64,000 bases of DNA from Taeniopygia guttata (Eukaryota; Chordata; Aves; Passeriformes; Estrildidae), in contig NC_133032.1 in NCBI RefSeq assembly GCF_048771995.1, positions 17,111,001-17,175,000 of the forward strand, written 5' to 3'. Every line of letters begins with the position of its first letter. The stretch's first letter is position 1. Under the pieces are notes generated by a model that was not told where the DNA came from, searched no databases, and saw only the letters and a program-made list of their open reading frames with translations. Below, in pieces: positions 47,001-60,704 of this stretch. Made by a program: the position numbers and the translations under genes.

Positions 47001-50000
47001 CTATGCCTATACACACAGACAGAACAGTGGATATGGTGCAGACTGTCACCAGCTAATTATAGCAGTTAACATCTCAGTGCTCAGGCAAAACAATCTGCAC
47101 TGCCCCAACTTTGAGCAGATACAACACAGGTGAATGCAAGAGTAAACCATTGTGTGGAACTGTGAGCATGCAACCACAAACAAACCAACCAAGCCCAGAT
47201 CTGTCAGCCAAACCGCCAGAGCCAAGCACCAATACAGAGGTGCTCAAACTTCAAAGCAGGAGCACAGTCGGCAAGAGTTTGTTGAAAGAATTACAACCAG
47301 AAACTGGGACTTCTCAGTAGCATATAATCCCTGCTGTTTCCATTTCCTCTTTCTCATTATCGGCACAGATGGGGGCTGAAGATTAGTAAACAGTGGGTGT
47401 TTGGGGTGAATTAGAGCATGTGTGATGTAGAGCTAGGTATCCTGGTGGCACCCGTGTGACTTCAGGGAGACATAAATATTTAATGTTGCCCACTACATTT
47501 CTTCAAAATGATAAAATATTAACACATTCCTTGGGGGTGGGGCATAGCATACCAGATAAAACAGGGAATCTATTTTGTTCCTCATCCAGAATGTGAACAA
47601 AATCTGATGATCAAAAAATGTTCTGGCAGATTACCACTCTAGTCATGTCTATGTGGAAAATGAAGAGTTTTTATACTGTTCAAGTCCTGTCTGAAAACAG
47701 TGAACCCCCCCTGCCCAAACTCAACTCAGAGCCCTTTACACAGCTATGTGCATATGAGATTACATCATCAGCTATCACCCCTGGGTTTAGCCACAGGCTA
47801 TTCCTTTCAGATGACAGCCACGTAAACAAAAGCCATTCCTAAGAAAACTTACTTTTGCCTAGAAATGCCTATGTGTTTCTTGAGTGAAAACTGCTGAACT
47901 GACAAACCTTGCTCTCAAAGATACTTGTCCACCCTGCTCCTTTAACACAGACATTAAGAAGAGCTCTGTAGTGCATATGTATTATTTATACATGTACATA
48001 TATATGTCATTAGGTACATTTCTAAAATGAGAACTCTATTTGCGTGGAAGTCCCTTCATTGTATATTACTTCTAATAGCCTTAGTATGTTCTCAGGAACC
48101 AAAAAGGAAGTTTTATTAAAAGTAAGAATGCTGCTTGCGGCTTCCAATACTTATTTTCACATAAAATCTGATTTCTTAGTTTGTAGCTTTTTTATACAAT
48201 AAGCTTGGTACACAAGCTCTTTGACCCCATCAAAGAATATGGACTTACTCAGCAGGGCAACCAAGAGAGAAACAATTAATGTTATCTTTCCAAAGGTTAT
48301 TTTCAATGCTCTATCCAGTAAAATCTGCCTAGCTGTTTTTCTAGAGCAGTGTTTGCTATATTTTTCCAACGGCATGCCTAGGCTTCAAGTACCTTTTCTC
48401 AATACATAAGCATTGCTATGATGGCAAAGTTAAAATATATTTATTATTGAGCAACTTGTCTTCAGCCATTCACATGAGTCAGAAAGTTTTCAAAGTATTC
48501 AGCTGAATATTTGATGACAAATTTTATATACTTAGTTACTTCAGTAGAAAACATCAACCCGTTTTAAAAGATCACACTTGAACCTGAGTAATATTTTATA
48601 TTCAAAATTCCCATGAATATCTGTGCACATATACATGGATACATATATGTACATGCAAATAAAGCTTTTTTAAAGGGAAAGCAAGTCCCAATCTTTGGGA
48701 ACTTTAGTCTATTTCTTACATTCTTCCCATGGGTGGTATATTCCACATTCGGAATAACTGGATGCCAAATATAGCCACAAATGGGAGTCTATGCATAGTT
48801 GCTGGATAATTATAAAATAGAATCAGCTTCTCTGCTGTGTAACAGATGAGATTTTATTCTTTGCTTAGCTACACGTACCAGCAGTCCCATACTGATTTGA
48901 ACTATATCCAAGTAAGGTGAGCAAGATCAGGTCATGCACAAAATCAGACCACGTCTCTGTGCTTCCTTGGTATGTATTGACAATTATATTCTCCCAAAAA
49001 AATTAAACAGGAGAAAGGGAGGCTCAGGATATGAATATGTATATACACTGCATATCACATTACCATTTAATTATCTGTCCAGTTACTATTAATTAGGAGA
49101 GTTTGCCACTGAGATTTCAGAGAGCAGCAGTTAAAAAAGTGACAGAGCATTGCAGAGTCCATGAAAAGTATCCAGGTAACAACCTTGGAGAACAATATTC
49201 TCTGTTTCCTTAGACAGTGAAAAAAACTCAGCCCTGTTGTGAAATCCTACATCTCACCTACACACAAGGGGTAGACACGTCCAAGTGAGACTGCTCACAC
49301 TGCTGGCCCTGGTCTGAAAGGATCACTCATCAGCCAACAGGGAACAGCTTCAATACTTGCTGACAATCTGACTATTTCATGATGGCTTTCAGCATGGAAG
49401 TCACGCAATGCCATTTTGAGCAGGAACTTCTGCCTTGCAGAGCTGGGGTTACCAAATCATTGCATGTAGACTATGCTTAGTCTGTCAGAAAGCGATGTTT
49501 AGTCACAGCTCACCTGGCTTAGAGAGAAAACTTCTGATTTAGAAATAAAACACCCTATATTGCCATGCATCAAAACATGGCTTCATCAACTGCTGAAACT
49601 GAGTCAGTTATCGGGAGACTGCATTCACAACACAAACCAGCACCTCTACCTCAAAAGGGTATCCTATTGTTCTCACAGCCAGACAAATACAAGGAGCTGG
49701 ACTTGTGATGCAAATTCCCATAATACACTTGAGAAATGACAGTCAGGATAGCCCAAATTTGAAGGTTGAGCTTGAAAGCAGAGGCAGTAGTATGATACTC
49801 TGGCTCAAAACAGCTTGGCACCTGGTCTCCCTCATTAGCAGAGGTTCAACACACAACTATAATTGAACATGTAATACCTGTGTTTTATTTCTTCTTTCCT
49901 CCCCCACTAGCAAAAGGCCAAGTATATAGTAGAGAAGTGAAAAATCAAATTTACAGCTAAGTTTATGGCTTATGGCTCCAAGGACATTACCTACGCTCAA

Positions 50001-50980
50001 CAGAAACCCCAAACTGTGTAATTTGAAGCATGGCTGTCTGAAAGAGTGCTGCTAAAAGAGCAGAAATGTCTTACAGTCCAATTTCTAGACTCTTCAGCAA
50101 AGCTGGCTGGCTTTCCTGACAGGCTGTACTACAGCAGTGACCTAAGAACAACACAGAGAAAAGCAGTAAAGACCTCCTAAAAACACTCCTGCTTGGCCTG
50201 AAAACACAGGTGCCTTCGGGTAGGAAAGATTAGTCACAGGCATTTTGGTAGAGCCCAATGGTTCCAGTTGGTCTGTGGGCCAAGTCCCAGCAGGCCCAGC
50301 ACAGCTCCTTATGGTGGATGAACTGTGAGCTGACACTCCTCGCTATCTCTCAGCAATGCCTCAAAGCATTCCCATGCACTGTGGGAGTCTAAAGGTGTTT
50401 CTTCACCTGTTCCCCATCACTGCAGGCTGCCAGCAGGAGCTCAGCTGCACAAGCTGTGATACAGGCTCTATACAGCTACTTGATGTTTCATGATGTTACT
50501 AGTTAGGGTTTAAGTGAACTTGGTGACATACTTAACTTCAGACTTTTTGCTGGTAAATTGGACAAGGACTATTCCTCAGCCTCAAATGCCAAAGCCAGCA
50601 CTTTGCATCATTTTGGGAAATTTGGATTTTGAAGACCCTTGGCTGTCCCAAAGGCTATTTCCATTACTATACCCTTAAAAACTACTTAAAAGTTCTTTTA
50701 TACTTGTCCTATACCAGACATTATTCCCTAGTGGCAGTGTCTAAAATCCTGGTTTAATGCATGTTAGAGGAAATGACAGTGATACCAGGGACCACATGCT
50801 CCATTGAGAAATGAAGAAACCAGAGAAATGCAAATGCCAGACTTAATACAGAAACTTCAACTGCAATTTTTGACAGTGTCACTTGACAGAATTCAGTTTT
50901 ATGCACCAAACAAACCCCCAGATAATCTAAGTTTTTTCCTCCCCACCATAATCACATACCAGTGACCCTGCAAAACTTTA
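41001..50980 (-). other. WIPF1 intron 1, third part
   Basis: Non-coding. Moderate G+C patches occur at about 42060-42330 and 45900-46250, and a short TA/CA simple stretch at about 46470-46495. No recognised exon, RNA gene or family repeat. Confidence 0.6.
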
Positions 50981-51620
50981 AAGCAAAGACATCAAGGGCA
51001 CTGGGGCTTTAGAGCAGAAGGAAGAGTCATCCGACCTTGAGAATGGTGATTTCCAAAAATAACCAGCAGTGTCTACCGGACAAGAAGAGAAAGCTTCTAC
51101 CAGAAGCCCAAGAGAAAACAGCTCCAAGGAAAGTCCTGGAAAATGCTGTCCTGACCTTGTCTGGAGCAATCCTGCTCCAGTGGTGCCATCTCAGCACTGA
51201 TCTTCCACAGCAGCCACACATCAGGGGCAGGACTGTATCACAGCATACACCACAGCACTTGAGTTGGCCACGATACACAGAGCACCATCACACAACATCA
51301 GAAGGCTTCAACCCCTACAGAGTAACACCTTACAACTTCAGAAGTCTTCTGCCCTTCTTGTTCTTTCGCCCAGCCTTTTATACCCCTCATGTTCATGCAC
51401 TGCACCTGTGTGTCCTCTGTTCCCTGTGGTGGTTGGTCAGTGCACCTGGGCACTCCATGGCTCATTACCTTCACTATTAGTCCCCTTCCTGCACAGCTGC
51501 AGCCCCACTCCCGACCACAACAAACTCTGTACCTACAGGACTGGACCCAGGTTGCACTTATCAACTCCTTTGCTAGTTCAGATTGATTTTTTGTGTATCT
51601 TTGTTCTCACTCCCTAGGGC
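50981..51620 (-). mobile_element. LTR-like block with TATA box (possible solitary endogenous retroviral LTR)
   Basis: About 0.6 kb with different texture from its AT-rich surroundings. On the minus strand it has a well-formed TATA box (GGGGTATAAAAGGCTGGG, box at 51382-51375), a C/G-richer region upstream resembling a U3 and T/G-rich sequence downstream. No internal retroviral coding sequence, exact ends or target duplication were found. The assignment rests on composition and promoter layout and is tentative; an ordinary intronic promoter is the alternative. Confidence 0.35.
51375..51382 (-). promoter_or_regulatory. TATA box inside WIPF1 intron 1, sense orientation
   Basis: TATAAAAG on the minus strand in a G-rich context, the strongest TATA-like element I noticed inside intron 1. 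A possible donor GTAAGG follows at 51333-51328, so a very short alternative first exon could in principle splice to exon 2. Activity is unproven. Confidence 0.35.
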
Positions 51621-54600
51621 ACAAAACCTTGCCTCATTAAGGAATGGCAGTGGGACATTGCTTTATTTCTTTCTAAAGGGAAAAAAGTGAAAATACATTT
51701 TTGGTTTGTTTTTTTTTTTAACTTTCCCTTCTTGCAAGTTTTCCCATCATATTCTCATTTGCTTCTGTCCATATCTCCCAGTGGATGGCCTAGAGCAAAG
51801 GCTTGGAAGATGTAAATGCTCTGATATTAAATATCATGTGGTATCATTTCTATGGTTTCTTTAGTGCCTCCTCAGTCTGGCCAGTTAGTGAGTGGATGGT
51901 GAACAAACATTTTTTGAGAAGTACAAAAGCTTTCAAATAAAAAAGAGCAGTCATAAACCATTCTTATTATAAACTCCATTATTCCTCCTAAAAGGAAACT
52001 TTCTTAGGGAACTTCAAGTAACACAAAACAGAAGACAACAATGACAATTCTTTCCCTTGGAAACACAAAATCCCTCAGTGTTCTCATTTAAGTACTGCAC
52101 ATGATGACATCCAACTGGGTTTTACCCTGCAATTCACTCGCATTATCAGGGATGTTCTGCTAAACAACTGGCACATTTTAGATGAATAAAGAGGGAACTT
52201 GTCCAGTCATCTCAAGCTGTTTGTCAGTTATGGAACACTTAATTTTCTAGTTCCCTATAGCAGCTGAAGTCAATTTGTCTTCCTCTTGACACCAGACAGC
52301 ATGCATACTTTTTTTTTAAGGATGCAAAATGAAAAAAAAAGGAAAAGCTATAATAAAACTTGGGACACTGATCCTGCAGAGAGCTGCTTGGAAAATGATA
52401 ACCACTAAATGAAAAAATACATATTGCTCTAGTTCCACCTAAGGGTACAAGTACGTGTAAGTATGCAGCAACTCCTCAGAGTAAGATGTTTCACTTTGAA
52501 AAGCATTATCTGGTTTAGTTTTAATTTCAAATGAGGTAAGAACATGAGTTGTTAATTTATATGCAACGGACAGTGGTCAATTAAATTAAGAATAACCTAT
52601 TTCAAGTAAACTGTGCCATAAAGCAATTATTTTGTCCCTCCCTAAGTCACCTATTAAAATCAAATTACGAACTTTTATTTGAAAATATAGTAGGAAGTTC
52701 CAAGTGATAATTACTTGTTTGTTTCTGCCTAGCATTAAAACAAAGGTTTGGGGCTGCCTGCTGCCACCTGAGAGTTTCAGATTCCAAGATGCCATCAGGA
52801 CTATTGACTGGAAAAGCTGTACTTTTAAGGAATATATTTTTCTGTTTCAAAGTAGTAATGGTCTAGAATGGCTTAAAATGTAACCTGCAGGCATAAACAA
52901 TGATATACTAGTAGGTGTTGCCTGTGTGCCTCATTTGAATGGCATTCTCTCTAAAACTGAAATAATCACACGTGGATACCACCACATTGCTATCCTTTGA
53001 TTTTTTTATTTCATCCCACTGGAAAAGAAAATGTATTCTACAGGGCCCTGCTCAAATGCATTTCCTATCTCAGGGGTCTTAAAATTAAAGACAAGGCACT
53101 CAATCATATGAAATACATGAAGGAGCACCTGACCAAACAGAGATCCATATAAAGAGACCACTACATTGAGTCATGCAAGCTCACTTACAGTGAGCAAGTG
53201 GCTTCTTACAACATACACAGCACAGCAGCCTTTTTGATTTACATTTAATACTTCCTTTGAAAACTGTCTTCAGTAGCTTCACATGTGAAAGTAAAAATTC
53301 TCTATTTTCCATTCCTATGTGAGAAAAACAGTTTTGGGAATATGTTAGGCAAAATAGGTCAGTCAGTGCTGGGTAACGAGGACATGAGGAGACCAATGAC
53401 TGATGTGATGGTCATGGGAGGACTGATGAGCTGGAGTAAAGTGAAAACAGGTATGGTAGAGCTCAGTATTACATGGTTGATGCTGTCCATGTTTGCCAAA
53501 CTGCAAATCAAATTGAACCAAAAGAGCATCAAAGTATAGTACCCTTTAATTACTAGCTGAGGAATCTTTCCTCAGGTAGGAGGTGAGGGGGGAATAAGCA
53601 ACCCTCTCTTCTCCTCACCACCATATACTTTTTGTCCTCCACATCTTTCTACTCAACAGCCACCTAGCTGGTGCTAGTTACAAACAGCTGCCATCCTGTT
53701 CAGACTACTCAAAAAAGAAGGTTCCTGATCCATGCCACACTTGCAGCTCTGGAGTGCTACTTCAACTGGAGCTGCAATCTGCCTCCAAGCCCCTACAGCC
53801 TTCCTCAGGGACCAAGGCAATTTGAGGGCAGCTAAAGGTCCCACCATTTTCAGAGCCTGCTGGTGAGGTGAGCTAATGAAGCCCTGCCTGTTCCCAGCAG
53901 AAACAGCACAGACACCACTTACCTGGGGAAGCATCCTCACTTAACTGTTCATATCACTGCTTAAAAAGTGGGAAAAAAAGAGGTGGGGGAGGAAAGGAAA
54001 AAAGAGAAAAAAAACAGAAGCTCAACCAAACTCCTTTGCAGTCTTGAAAGAGGGAACAGGGCTTAGCTCTGAGCCACCAGATATATGGACTGGTCTAGAG
54101 GGACACTATCTGCTGAAACTCATTCTATCTTCTTAATTTCCAAGAACAAGTATTGTAAGGATCATATTTTAGTAACACTGTACTCACCCTTTCAGAGTCT
54201 TTCTTGCCTGTAGAGATCTTTAAATCAGCAAAAGAAAAGATGAAAAAAAAAAAAACCTGTAAACAAAGCCAGAGTCTAGATCAGAAAATTCATTACGTAT
54301 TCTATGACTTAAAAAGGAGATTAAGCTCTCTGTAACCTCAGGTTCAGTGGGAAGAAACACACCCTGCTAACCAAATCCTGCAATGTGCTGAGCCTGTATC
54401 AAAAACCTGGGGGCAGAGGCTGGACCTGCCAGCCTCGGGCTGCTACTGCTGCCAACACGTTCACATGTGCACTGCAGGTATCTCCCTTGCCAAGACATCC
54501 CAGGCTCTCAGCTCCATACATGCAAAGATGCCTTTTCTAACGCTTGAAAGAGACTGTTGTATTCAGCCATATCACCAAGCATGGCTAATCTGGGATACAT

Positions 54601-56008
54601 GTGTGAGCATTCACACTTGTCTTGCTCCCACAGCAGCCAGGCATAGAACCCATACCCACCTTCCAAGCAAAGCTGCCAAGACAAATCAGGTTTATGTAGC
54701 TGGCAGGCTCAGCTGTTCCAGGGCATTACTCTGACACTGCTCTCTTCACAGAGCACCAAGGCATGTGTCTAATTGGACAGCAGGTTGTGGCAACAGTAAA
54801 ATAATGCATTATCCTATCTGATTTCTATGACTTAAAAGATTTCCCAATTTGCCATGCTTGCTGATGCCCTCTTAACATTTAGGGATTTGTGTCAACTGAG
54901 CTACAAAACTGAGCTGTTGTTGTAGAGAATATGCAATGGCTAGATCTGCAGAGTGGTGCAAGGCTCCACTGACTTTTAGTTATGCTTATGCAACTCCACA
55001 TTTCCACAGCTGCTAATACTTAGCAGATGACCTGCATAAGTGGTAGACAGAAAAAAAAAAAAAGAGAATTCTACTTCATCACTTAAAAAACAAGCTACCA
55101 AAACAAGGGTAATAATTTTTTTCATCTAACATTATATTCCTTTTTTTCTCCTTTGAACAGAATTCAAAAAAATGCAGCATAACCAATTCAGCATAACTTA
55201 TAACTGAAGATCTGAATGGTGCCTTGTTCATAGCATTTGGATTTGAAACACAGATGCAGTTAACTCACAGCTTAACTCCTTCCATGATACTCACTAAAAT
55301 GCTGATCTGTGTTCTTCTTAGCTTCCACATTTTTAGAAGTTTTCAAATTATTTTTCTTTTTTAAACAAAGAGAAATTCAAACTTGGATTCAGTATACAGC
55401 TTTGTCTGCTATTTTCTGTTCTTACAAAATATGAGATTAATTGTTGTGCAACTAACTGGGAATAACATCACTTTCTAAAAATTTCTTCTGCAGCTCTTGT
55501 CTTTATGTCATCGAACTCTTTTCCAGATCAAATTTTCTAGGTTTCTGAAAAAGTCAATGCACGACATTTTTCTTTAGTACCAAAACTCCCTATGAACACA
55601 ACTGATAAGGCAAAAAAAAAAAAAAAAAAGAATATGATATCTCTCAGCAGGTAAGTGTAGTCTCTGTTGCCAAATGATCTGAAAACAGTCGAGTAGGGAA
55701 AGGAGGTAGTTTTATGTATGAAGACAAAAATCTTCTAGCTACCAAGGCACTAGTCTGCCAGCCAGGAGATTTATGATTCTCTCCCAGCACTATTACTGAC
55801 CTGCTGTTATGAGACTTTGGGCAAAATTACCTCCTTATGCTATGCTTCTCTACATACTTCGATCTTTGAAGTCTTTATTCAGAATTCTCCAGACCATTTT
55901 CAGATATTTTAAGACTACATTTATTCCCACTGGTTTTGGGGACAGACAAAGGCAGCCATGCTTCCCCTGTACTGCAAAAACATGGCAAACAGCCAGCTGG
56001 AAGGAACT
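51621..56008 (-). other. WIPF1 intron 1, between LTR-like block and CR1
   Basis: AT-rich non-coding DNA with a run of 18 A at 55612-55629 and other short A-runs (about 54240 and 55050). No recognised gene. Confidence 0.6.
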
Positions 56009-56170
56009 GCTGGATCTCATCTAGTTCAGAGCAGAGATAACCTGGCTTCAAGCAGATTGCTCAGGCCTCATCCAGTTTTTAGACCATCTCCAACAACAGA
56101 CTCCAGATCCCTCTGGACAACCAGTTTCAGTGGTTAGCCCCCTTCACCACCAAGGACCTCAGTGGAAATT
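56009..56170 (-). mobile_element. Decayed CR1 LINE 3' fragment
   Basis: On the minus strand the order of motifs matches the conserved 3' end of avian CR1: GGTTGTCCAGAGGGATCTGGAGTC-like block, then CTGGATGAGGCCTGAGCAA, then CTGCTT..., then CTAGATGAGATCC in place of the usual CTAGATGATCTCC. It is strongly diverged, and the terminal short repeat is not visible. Known biology: CR1 is the dominant LINE in birds and other reptiles, which supports the avian call. Confidence 0.8.
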
Positions 56171-59100
56171 TTTGTAGGAAGCAGGACACTGTGCCAAGGA
56201 ATGCAATTTCTGTTTAGGGCTCACTCCTGGCCCTGTTAAGTCAGGGTCCAGAAGAATACAGAGAAGCCTGCTCCACACTGCCTGCTCTTCAAGGCAAGAG
56301 GATTTCAGCACTCAAAATAGTACAGAGAGGGAAGAAGAGGGAATCACCCCCTTTCCTGAACTTATCGTAAGAGAAACACGCAGAAGCTATTTTGGGCTCA
56401 CTGAAGCTGCTAAGAGCATTTATTTTAACATCTGTACTACTTCCTGTTAGAGAATATCCTGTAGTTTCTTCAGCAGGAGTTATGAGCTCAAGCTTAGTGC
56501 AAAGAGAAAAAGGGCTCTCATGAAAGCATGCACGGGCACACAGGAGGGCCCTTCTCATGGGTTTTAGCCCAAGAAGGAAATTGTGGGAGCTACATACATA
56601 CACACACTGAGTACATCAAAGATGAGGGGTGCACATGAACACATTAAAACTCCAACTTCTGCTTCCACAACATTAGTAGCTTAAGGAATTACAAAACTAT
56701 ACATTTTAATTCCAAAGTATACTTATGTGTAATTGGATCCAAATGAAGAACGCTAATGAAGTTATGGCTGAGTTAAGTGTTACAAAACAGACTCTTAAAC
56801 TACTCCTTGTGTTTTCCGTTTATCTCCTTCCAGGAACTAAGCAAAAACTTTCTATTCTGAACTCCTTTGATCTCTCCAATTTAGACAAAACTGCTCCCCT
56901 GCCACTTGCATCTCCAGCCTTAGAGACACTCTTGACTGATCTTTGTGAACTCTGTTGGATGAGGCCCAAGGACAGCTGCACTTCAATACTCGTGTGCCTG
57001 CAAGGACGAAGAGCAACTCCAGCACCTTTCAGGGCCTTGATGTTCAGGGTTATTGCCACTGAAAAAAATAATCTTTTACTATTCAGATTTCACTGTCAGC
57101 TCAGCAGCAGTAACATAGTCCCCAAGAGGATCACAACGGAGTACTAACATAGTAAACAGTTTGTTACTTCTCCTTCCCCCTCTTCAGATACCCAGACAAA
57201 TGCATGCATGTACCTGGTGAATATTACACTATCATACTAGTCACCAAAGCACACAAATTACTTTAAACAAAGCTGCCTACTAAAGCAAGATTACAGACAT
57301 CTTTATTGAATTTACTTCTTAATAATGCCTTTTCTGGGCTATTTGCCAACTAACAGTTCAGCAGTTATTATTCTATAACAGGTTTTCACATACCTCTTTG
57401 AAGTAAGGAGCTGAACAAGTAGGTGTTAACTGTACACAGGACAGACAGCTTTGAAGATTCGTGACTACTCAGAGTATCTACTTCTTCAGTACTAACAAAA
57501 TCTGTTCTACCATCCTAGTATTTAATTATCTGCCCATATACTGGGTTTCTACACCCCTACTTGAACAGCTAGCACCACGGATTCTGAACCAAGACAGTAA
57601 ACACTCCTTTTTATAACAGATCCCACAGATAAGATGTTAGAGTGCACCAGATGAAGAAAATGAGAAAGTGTTTGAGTCAAGAATAAAAGAAATCAGTAGG
57701 AAGAACACAAAAGTATTTAATTAGATTTGAATTTTGATAACACTTCATTATTGTGAAGAAGCCATTATTAAGATATGTTTACTTTGGCAAAAACAAACTT
57801 TAAAGAAACCTGCCCTTCTGCTGCATCATTATTTCATATGGTTATATGGCTTATATATAAGTCCACTAACCAGATGAAAATTCAAGGTAGTTAAAAGCAC
57901 AGAATATTTCTCAAAGCCGCTGCATAAAGACATTTTACTAAATTGTACATGTAGGCCATCAACAACACATGTGCTCCAAAGGAAGCCTATGCCTTCCTAT
58001 CATGTCACAATTGTCAGGCAACACCAACATACGCTCCTTTCTCCCCACAAAGAAGATGAGTGTTTATACAAGCAGGGTAGAAAACTAAATAGCTGTTAGG
58101 ACTTTATGCAGTGTAGGTAATGAAGAGAAATACTGCAGCATGCTCCCTTCTCAAAGGGATTAGCATTGCTTGTGCTTCTCAGTGGCCTTTTCAGTGTCTG
58201 GATGTCATCAGATGTAAAGATCATACTGTTATCACAGGTGGGAAATTGCTCTTTCCATAGCCAATACCTTTTCTTAGATGCACACTATCAGTTCTGTCTG
58301 CACTACACATGTAAAAGCAGTGAAACTCTGCTGGGGTAACTGGGTTTTCCATTCAAAAAAAAGTTTAGGTCTTGTAAAAACGTGGTCTTTTAGCCATGCA
58401 GCTCCCAAAGACAGTACCTTACTACCTGATGCCATTCAGAGAGTAAACTAATCCAGGAGAAAGCTGAAAGTGCAACTTCAGAAGAAATAGCAAGGCAGTA
58501 GCAGTAATTAGGACATAGCTAGAGAGCTTCAATTGCTTTCATTCCCAGTTGCTGGGGTGAGGGATCACAAAGCAGGATGCAGGGGAGAGTCAGCACAGGG
58601 CTGAGAGGGAACTTCTCTACAAAGGAGGAGCAGCTTTCTCTTCTTCTCCTTACTCAGACTTCCAAACTGTTCATCACAACTGCACAGATTACTGGGAGAG
58701 GCTGAAGCAGCTGCAGCACAGGCAGAGGAACAGGTGAGCAGCAATAAGACATAAGAGAAGGGTGGGAGGGACAGGAGCAGAGGCAGGAACCCCTAAGCTG
58801 CCAAGGATAACACACAGAGTAACCACAGCCTCCAGGCACAGCCCCTGTCCCAAAATGCCTGCACTCCATTCAAGGCCAGCCACAGGAACTGGCGTGCCTC
58901 TTGCTTGGCATTCCTCAGAAACTTGCCTTAACCAACTATGGAATAATCATTTCATGTACAACATGGAGAACTACACGTTTGACAGGCAGAAGCCGAGGGC
59001 AATGTCCTGCTCAGCTTGAGGTCAGATGATGCTGAGGAGCCTAGAAGAGGGAGGCAGAAAGACACACATAATACTTGAGGAATGAAAAGCAGCACTTTCT

Positions 59101-60605
59101 GAAGGAACAGTAACAGGGACTCAAGAGATACAATCTCATAATTTCAGGCTATTTGCTTTCGCTCTAGCTAAACAGATCTTTAAATAACATTTGTGCATGC
59201 ATAAAGAGCTTTTCTTCTCCATTTGTAGCTTTCCTCTCCTCCCCTCGCCCCTCCCCAGCCTCTCATACTCTCTTCCTTTCTGCGTCTGTCCTCCCCCCTC
59301 ACATGCTCCGGCTGGACAGAGGGCAGAAGTGCTTTGGAACAGCTGTATTTCCTCCTCATCTGCTCCTTCCCCTCACAGCAGAGGGGAAAGTACATGCCAG
59401 CTCAGCTGGCCTCGTGCTTTACAGCACTTGAAAAAGTGCACTGCCATGCCTCCTGCCTTCACTGAAGGCAAGACTCCCAAGCTGAGACTCTGAGAGGACC
59501 TTTTCTCTTTTACGTGGCCTCCTGGGTCTCTGCACCATCCTCCCAAATTGGGCTTGGAAGAGCTAGCGGACAGAAGAAACAGAGGGGAAGGTTGACAGAG
59601 TTAAAAAGGGTGTGAATGAGAAGCAAAACACACTGCCCATCATCTGGAGGTCAAAACTGAGAGCAGCTGCTTATTACAGCCCTGTATTTGAGAGCACACT
59701 TTAGGAGTAAAGGAGTAATTCACAAGTACATCATGGTGGGTTCCTGAACACGCACACTTTGGTGCCAGAGACAAGCGCTGTTATCACGTTTGCTTTAGAG
59801 AGGCCACTCGAACAGGCTACATGGTAGCTGAGGAACACCTACTCTCTGAGAAGGCACATAGAACCTGCACTCCAGAAGGTGTTCAATAGAGGATGAAACA
59901 CAGCCATTAGAGCAGCAGAGGCAAAGTGCAAGACAAGCTAAAACACGAAGACTGGTTACTTGAGGTTCCTTAAGTTGATTCCTTCCAAAAAGCCCCCAAG
60001 AGCCAGCTCAGAGGGCAGAGACCTGCTTTGTTGACTCCACCATGAAGCCTAACTACACGGTCCACCTCAACATCCGCTGCAGATGAAAGCACTTGAGGGA
60101 GGCTGCAGCTGGTGTGTGACCGAAGAGTGATGCCCTGCGTGCGTGCCACACGTGCAGGCGGCGGTGCGTGCCACGGCTCCAGCCTGAGCCACGGCCCCAG
60201 CGCGGCTCTCCCCACCCTGACACGCCGGCCAGGTTTTCACAGCCGTGGCCGCACAGCAGCAGAGACGGACACGGACGGCACAGCTCTCCCTGGCAGCCCG
60301 GGCAGCAGCACGGTCCGAGCTGCCGGGGGCTGCGCCCAGAGGCCAGCGCCAGCCGCCACCGCGGGCGCGCCCAACCCGGGGGAAGCGGGAATGCGAGGGG
60401 AAGCAGGGAGGGATCCCAGCCTGCCAGCACGGCTTCGGGAGGCAGGAGGAACGCGTCCAGCCCAAGACAGAGCAGTCTGGAAGAAAAGAGAGAAAGAGCA
60501 GACAGGCACGGGGCGAGACTCGGCTCCCGACCCTTGTACCCGCGGGGCGCCGAGCGGCCCCAGCGCGGAGCCCTGCCCGCCCCAGAGACCCCCGCAGCCC
60601 CTTAC
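56171..60605 (-). other. WIPF1 intron 1, 5' part next to exon 1
   Basis: Non-coding AT-rich DNA becoming G+C rich after about 60110 where it enters the promoter CpG island. A T/C-rich plus-strand tract lies at about 59220-59300. No recognised exon. Confidence 0.6.
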
Positions 60606-60680
60606 CGCGCTCCGTGCGGGCCGGGCGGGCGGGAACGGCGGCTCCCGCCGGCGCTGCAGCCGCTGCGGCGGCCGGGACAT
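60606..60680 (-). other. WIPF1: WIPF1 exon 1 (non-coding, 5' end approximate)
   Basis: A consensus donor GCG|GTAAGG has its last exon base at 60606, inside a CpG island and about 90-98 nt downstream of a TATA box on the same strand. That places the transcription start near 60670-60675, so exon 1 would be about 65-75 nt. No other first exon is evident, but alternative starts, usual for this gene in mammals, cannot be excluded. Splicing to exon 2 at 22466 is inferred, not shown. Confidence 0.6.
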
Positions 60681-60694
60681 GTTGGGCCGGGCGG

Positions 60695-60704
60695 CTATTT
60701 ATAG
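60695..60704 (-). promoter_or_regulatory. TATA box of WIPF1 promoter
   Basis: The minus strand reads CTATAAATAG, a near-perfect TATA box surrounded by almost pure G+C DNA. The first T is at 60703, predicting initiation around 60672, just upstream of the exon 1 donor. An ETS-type core (CAGGAAGCG on the plus strand, about 60708-60716) lies directly upstream of the TATA box, which would suit a blood-cell gene. A TATA box inside a CpG island is a less common promoter type. Confidence 0.65.

Noticed and set aside
55612-55629. 18-A run as the tail of a processed pseudogene
   Set aside because: The sequence before it shows no coding resemblance and no poly(A) signal layout; treated as a simple repeat. 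Same for 63333-63350.
60606-60680. Exon 1 ATG as an alternative WIPF1 N-terminus
   Set aside because: After splicing this frame meets TAG in exon 2, so it can only be a uORF.
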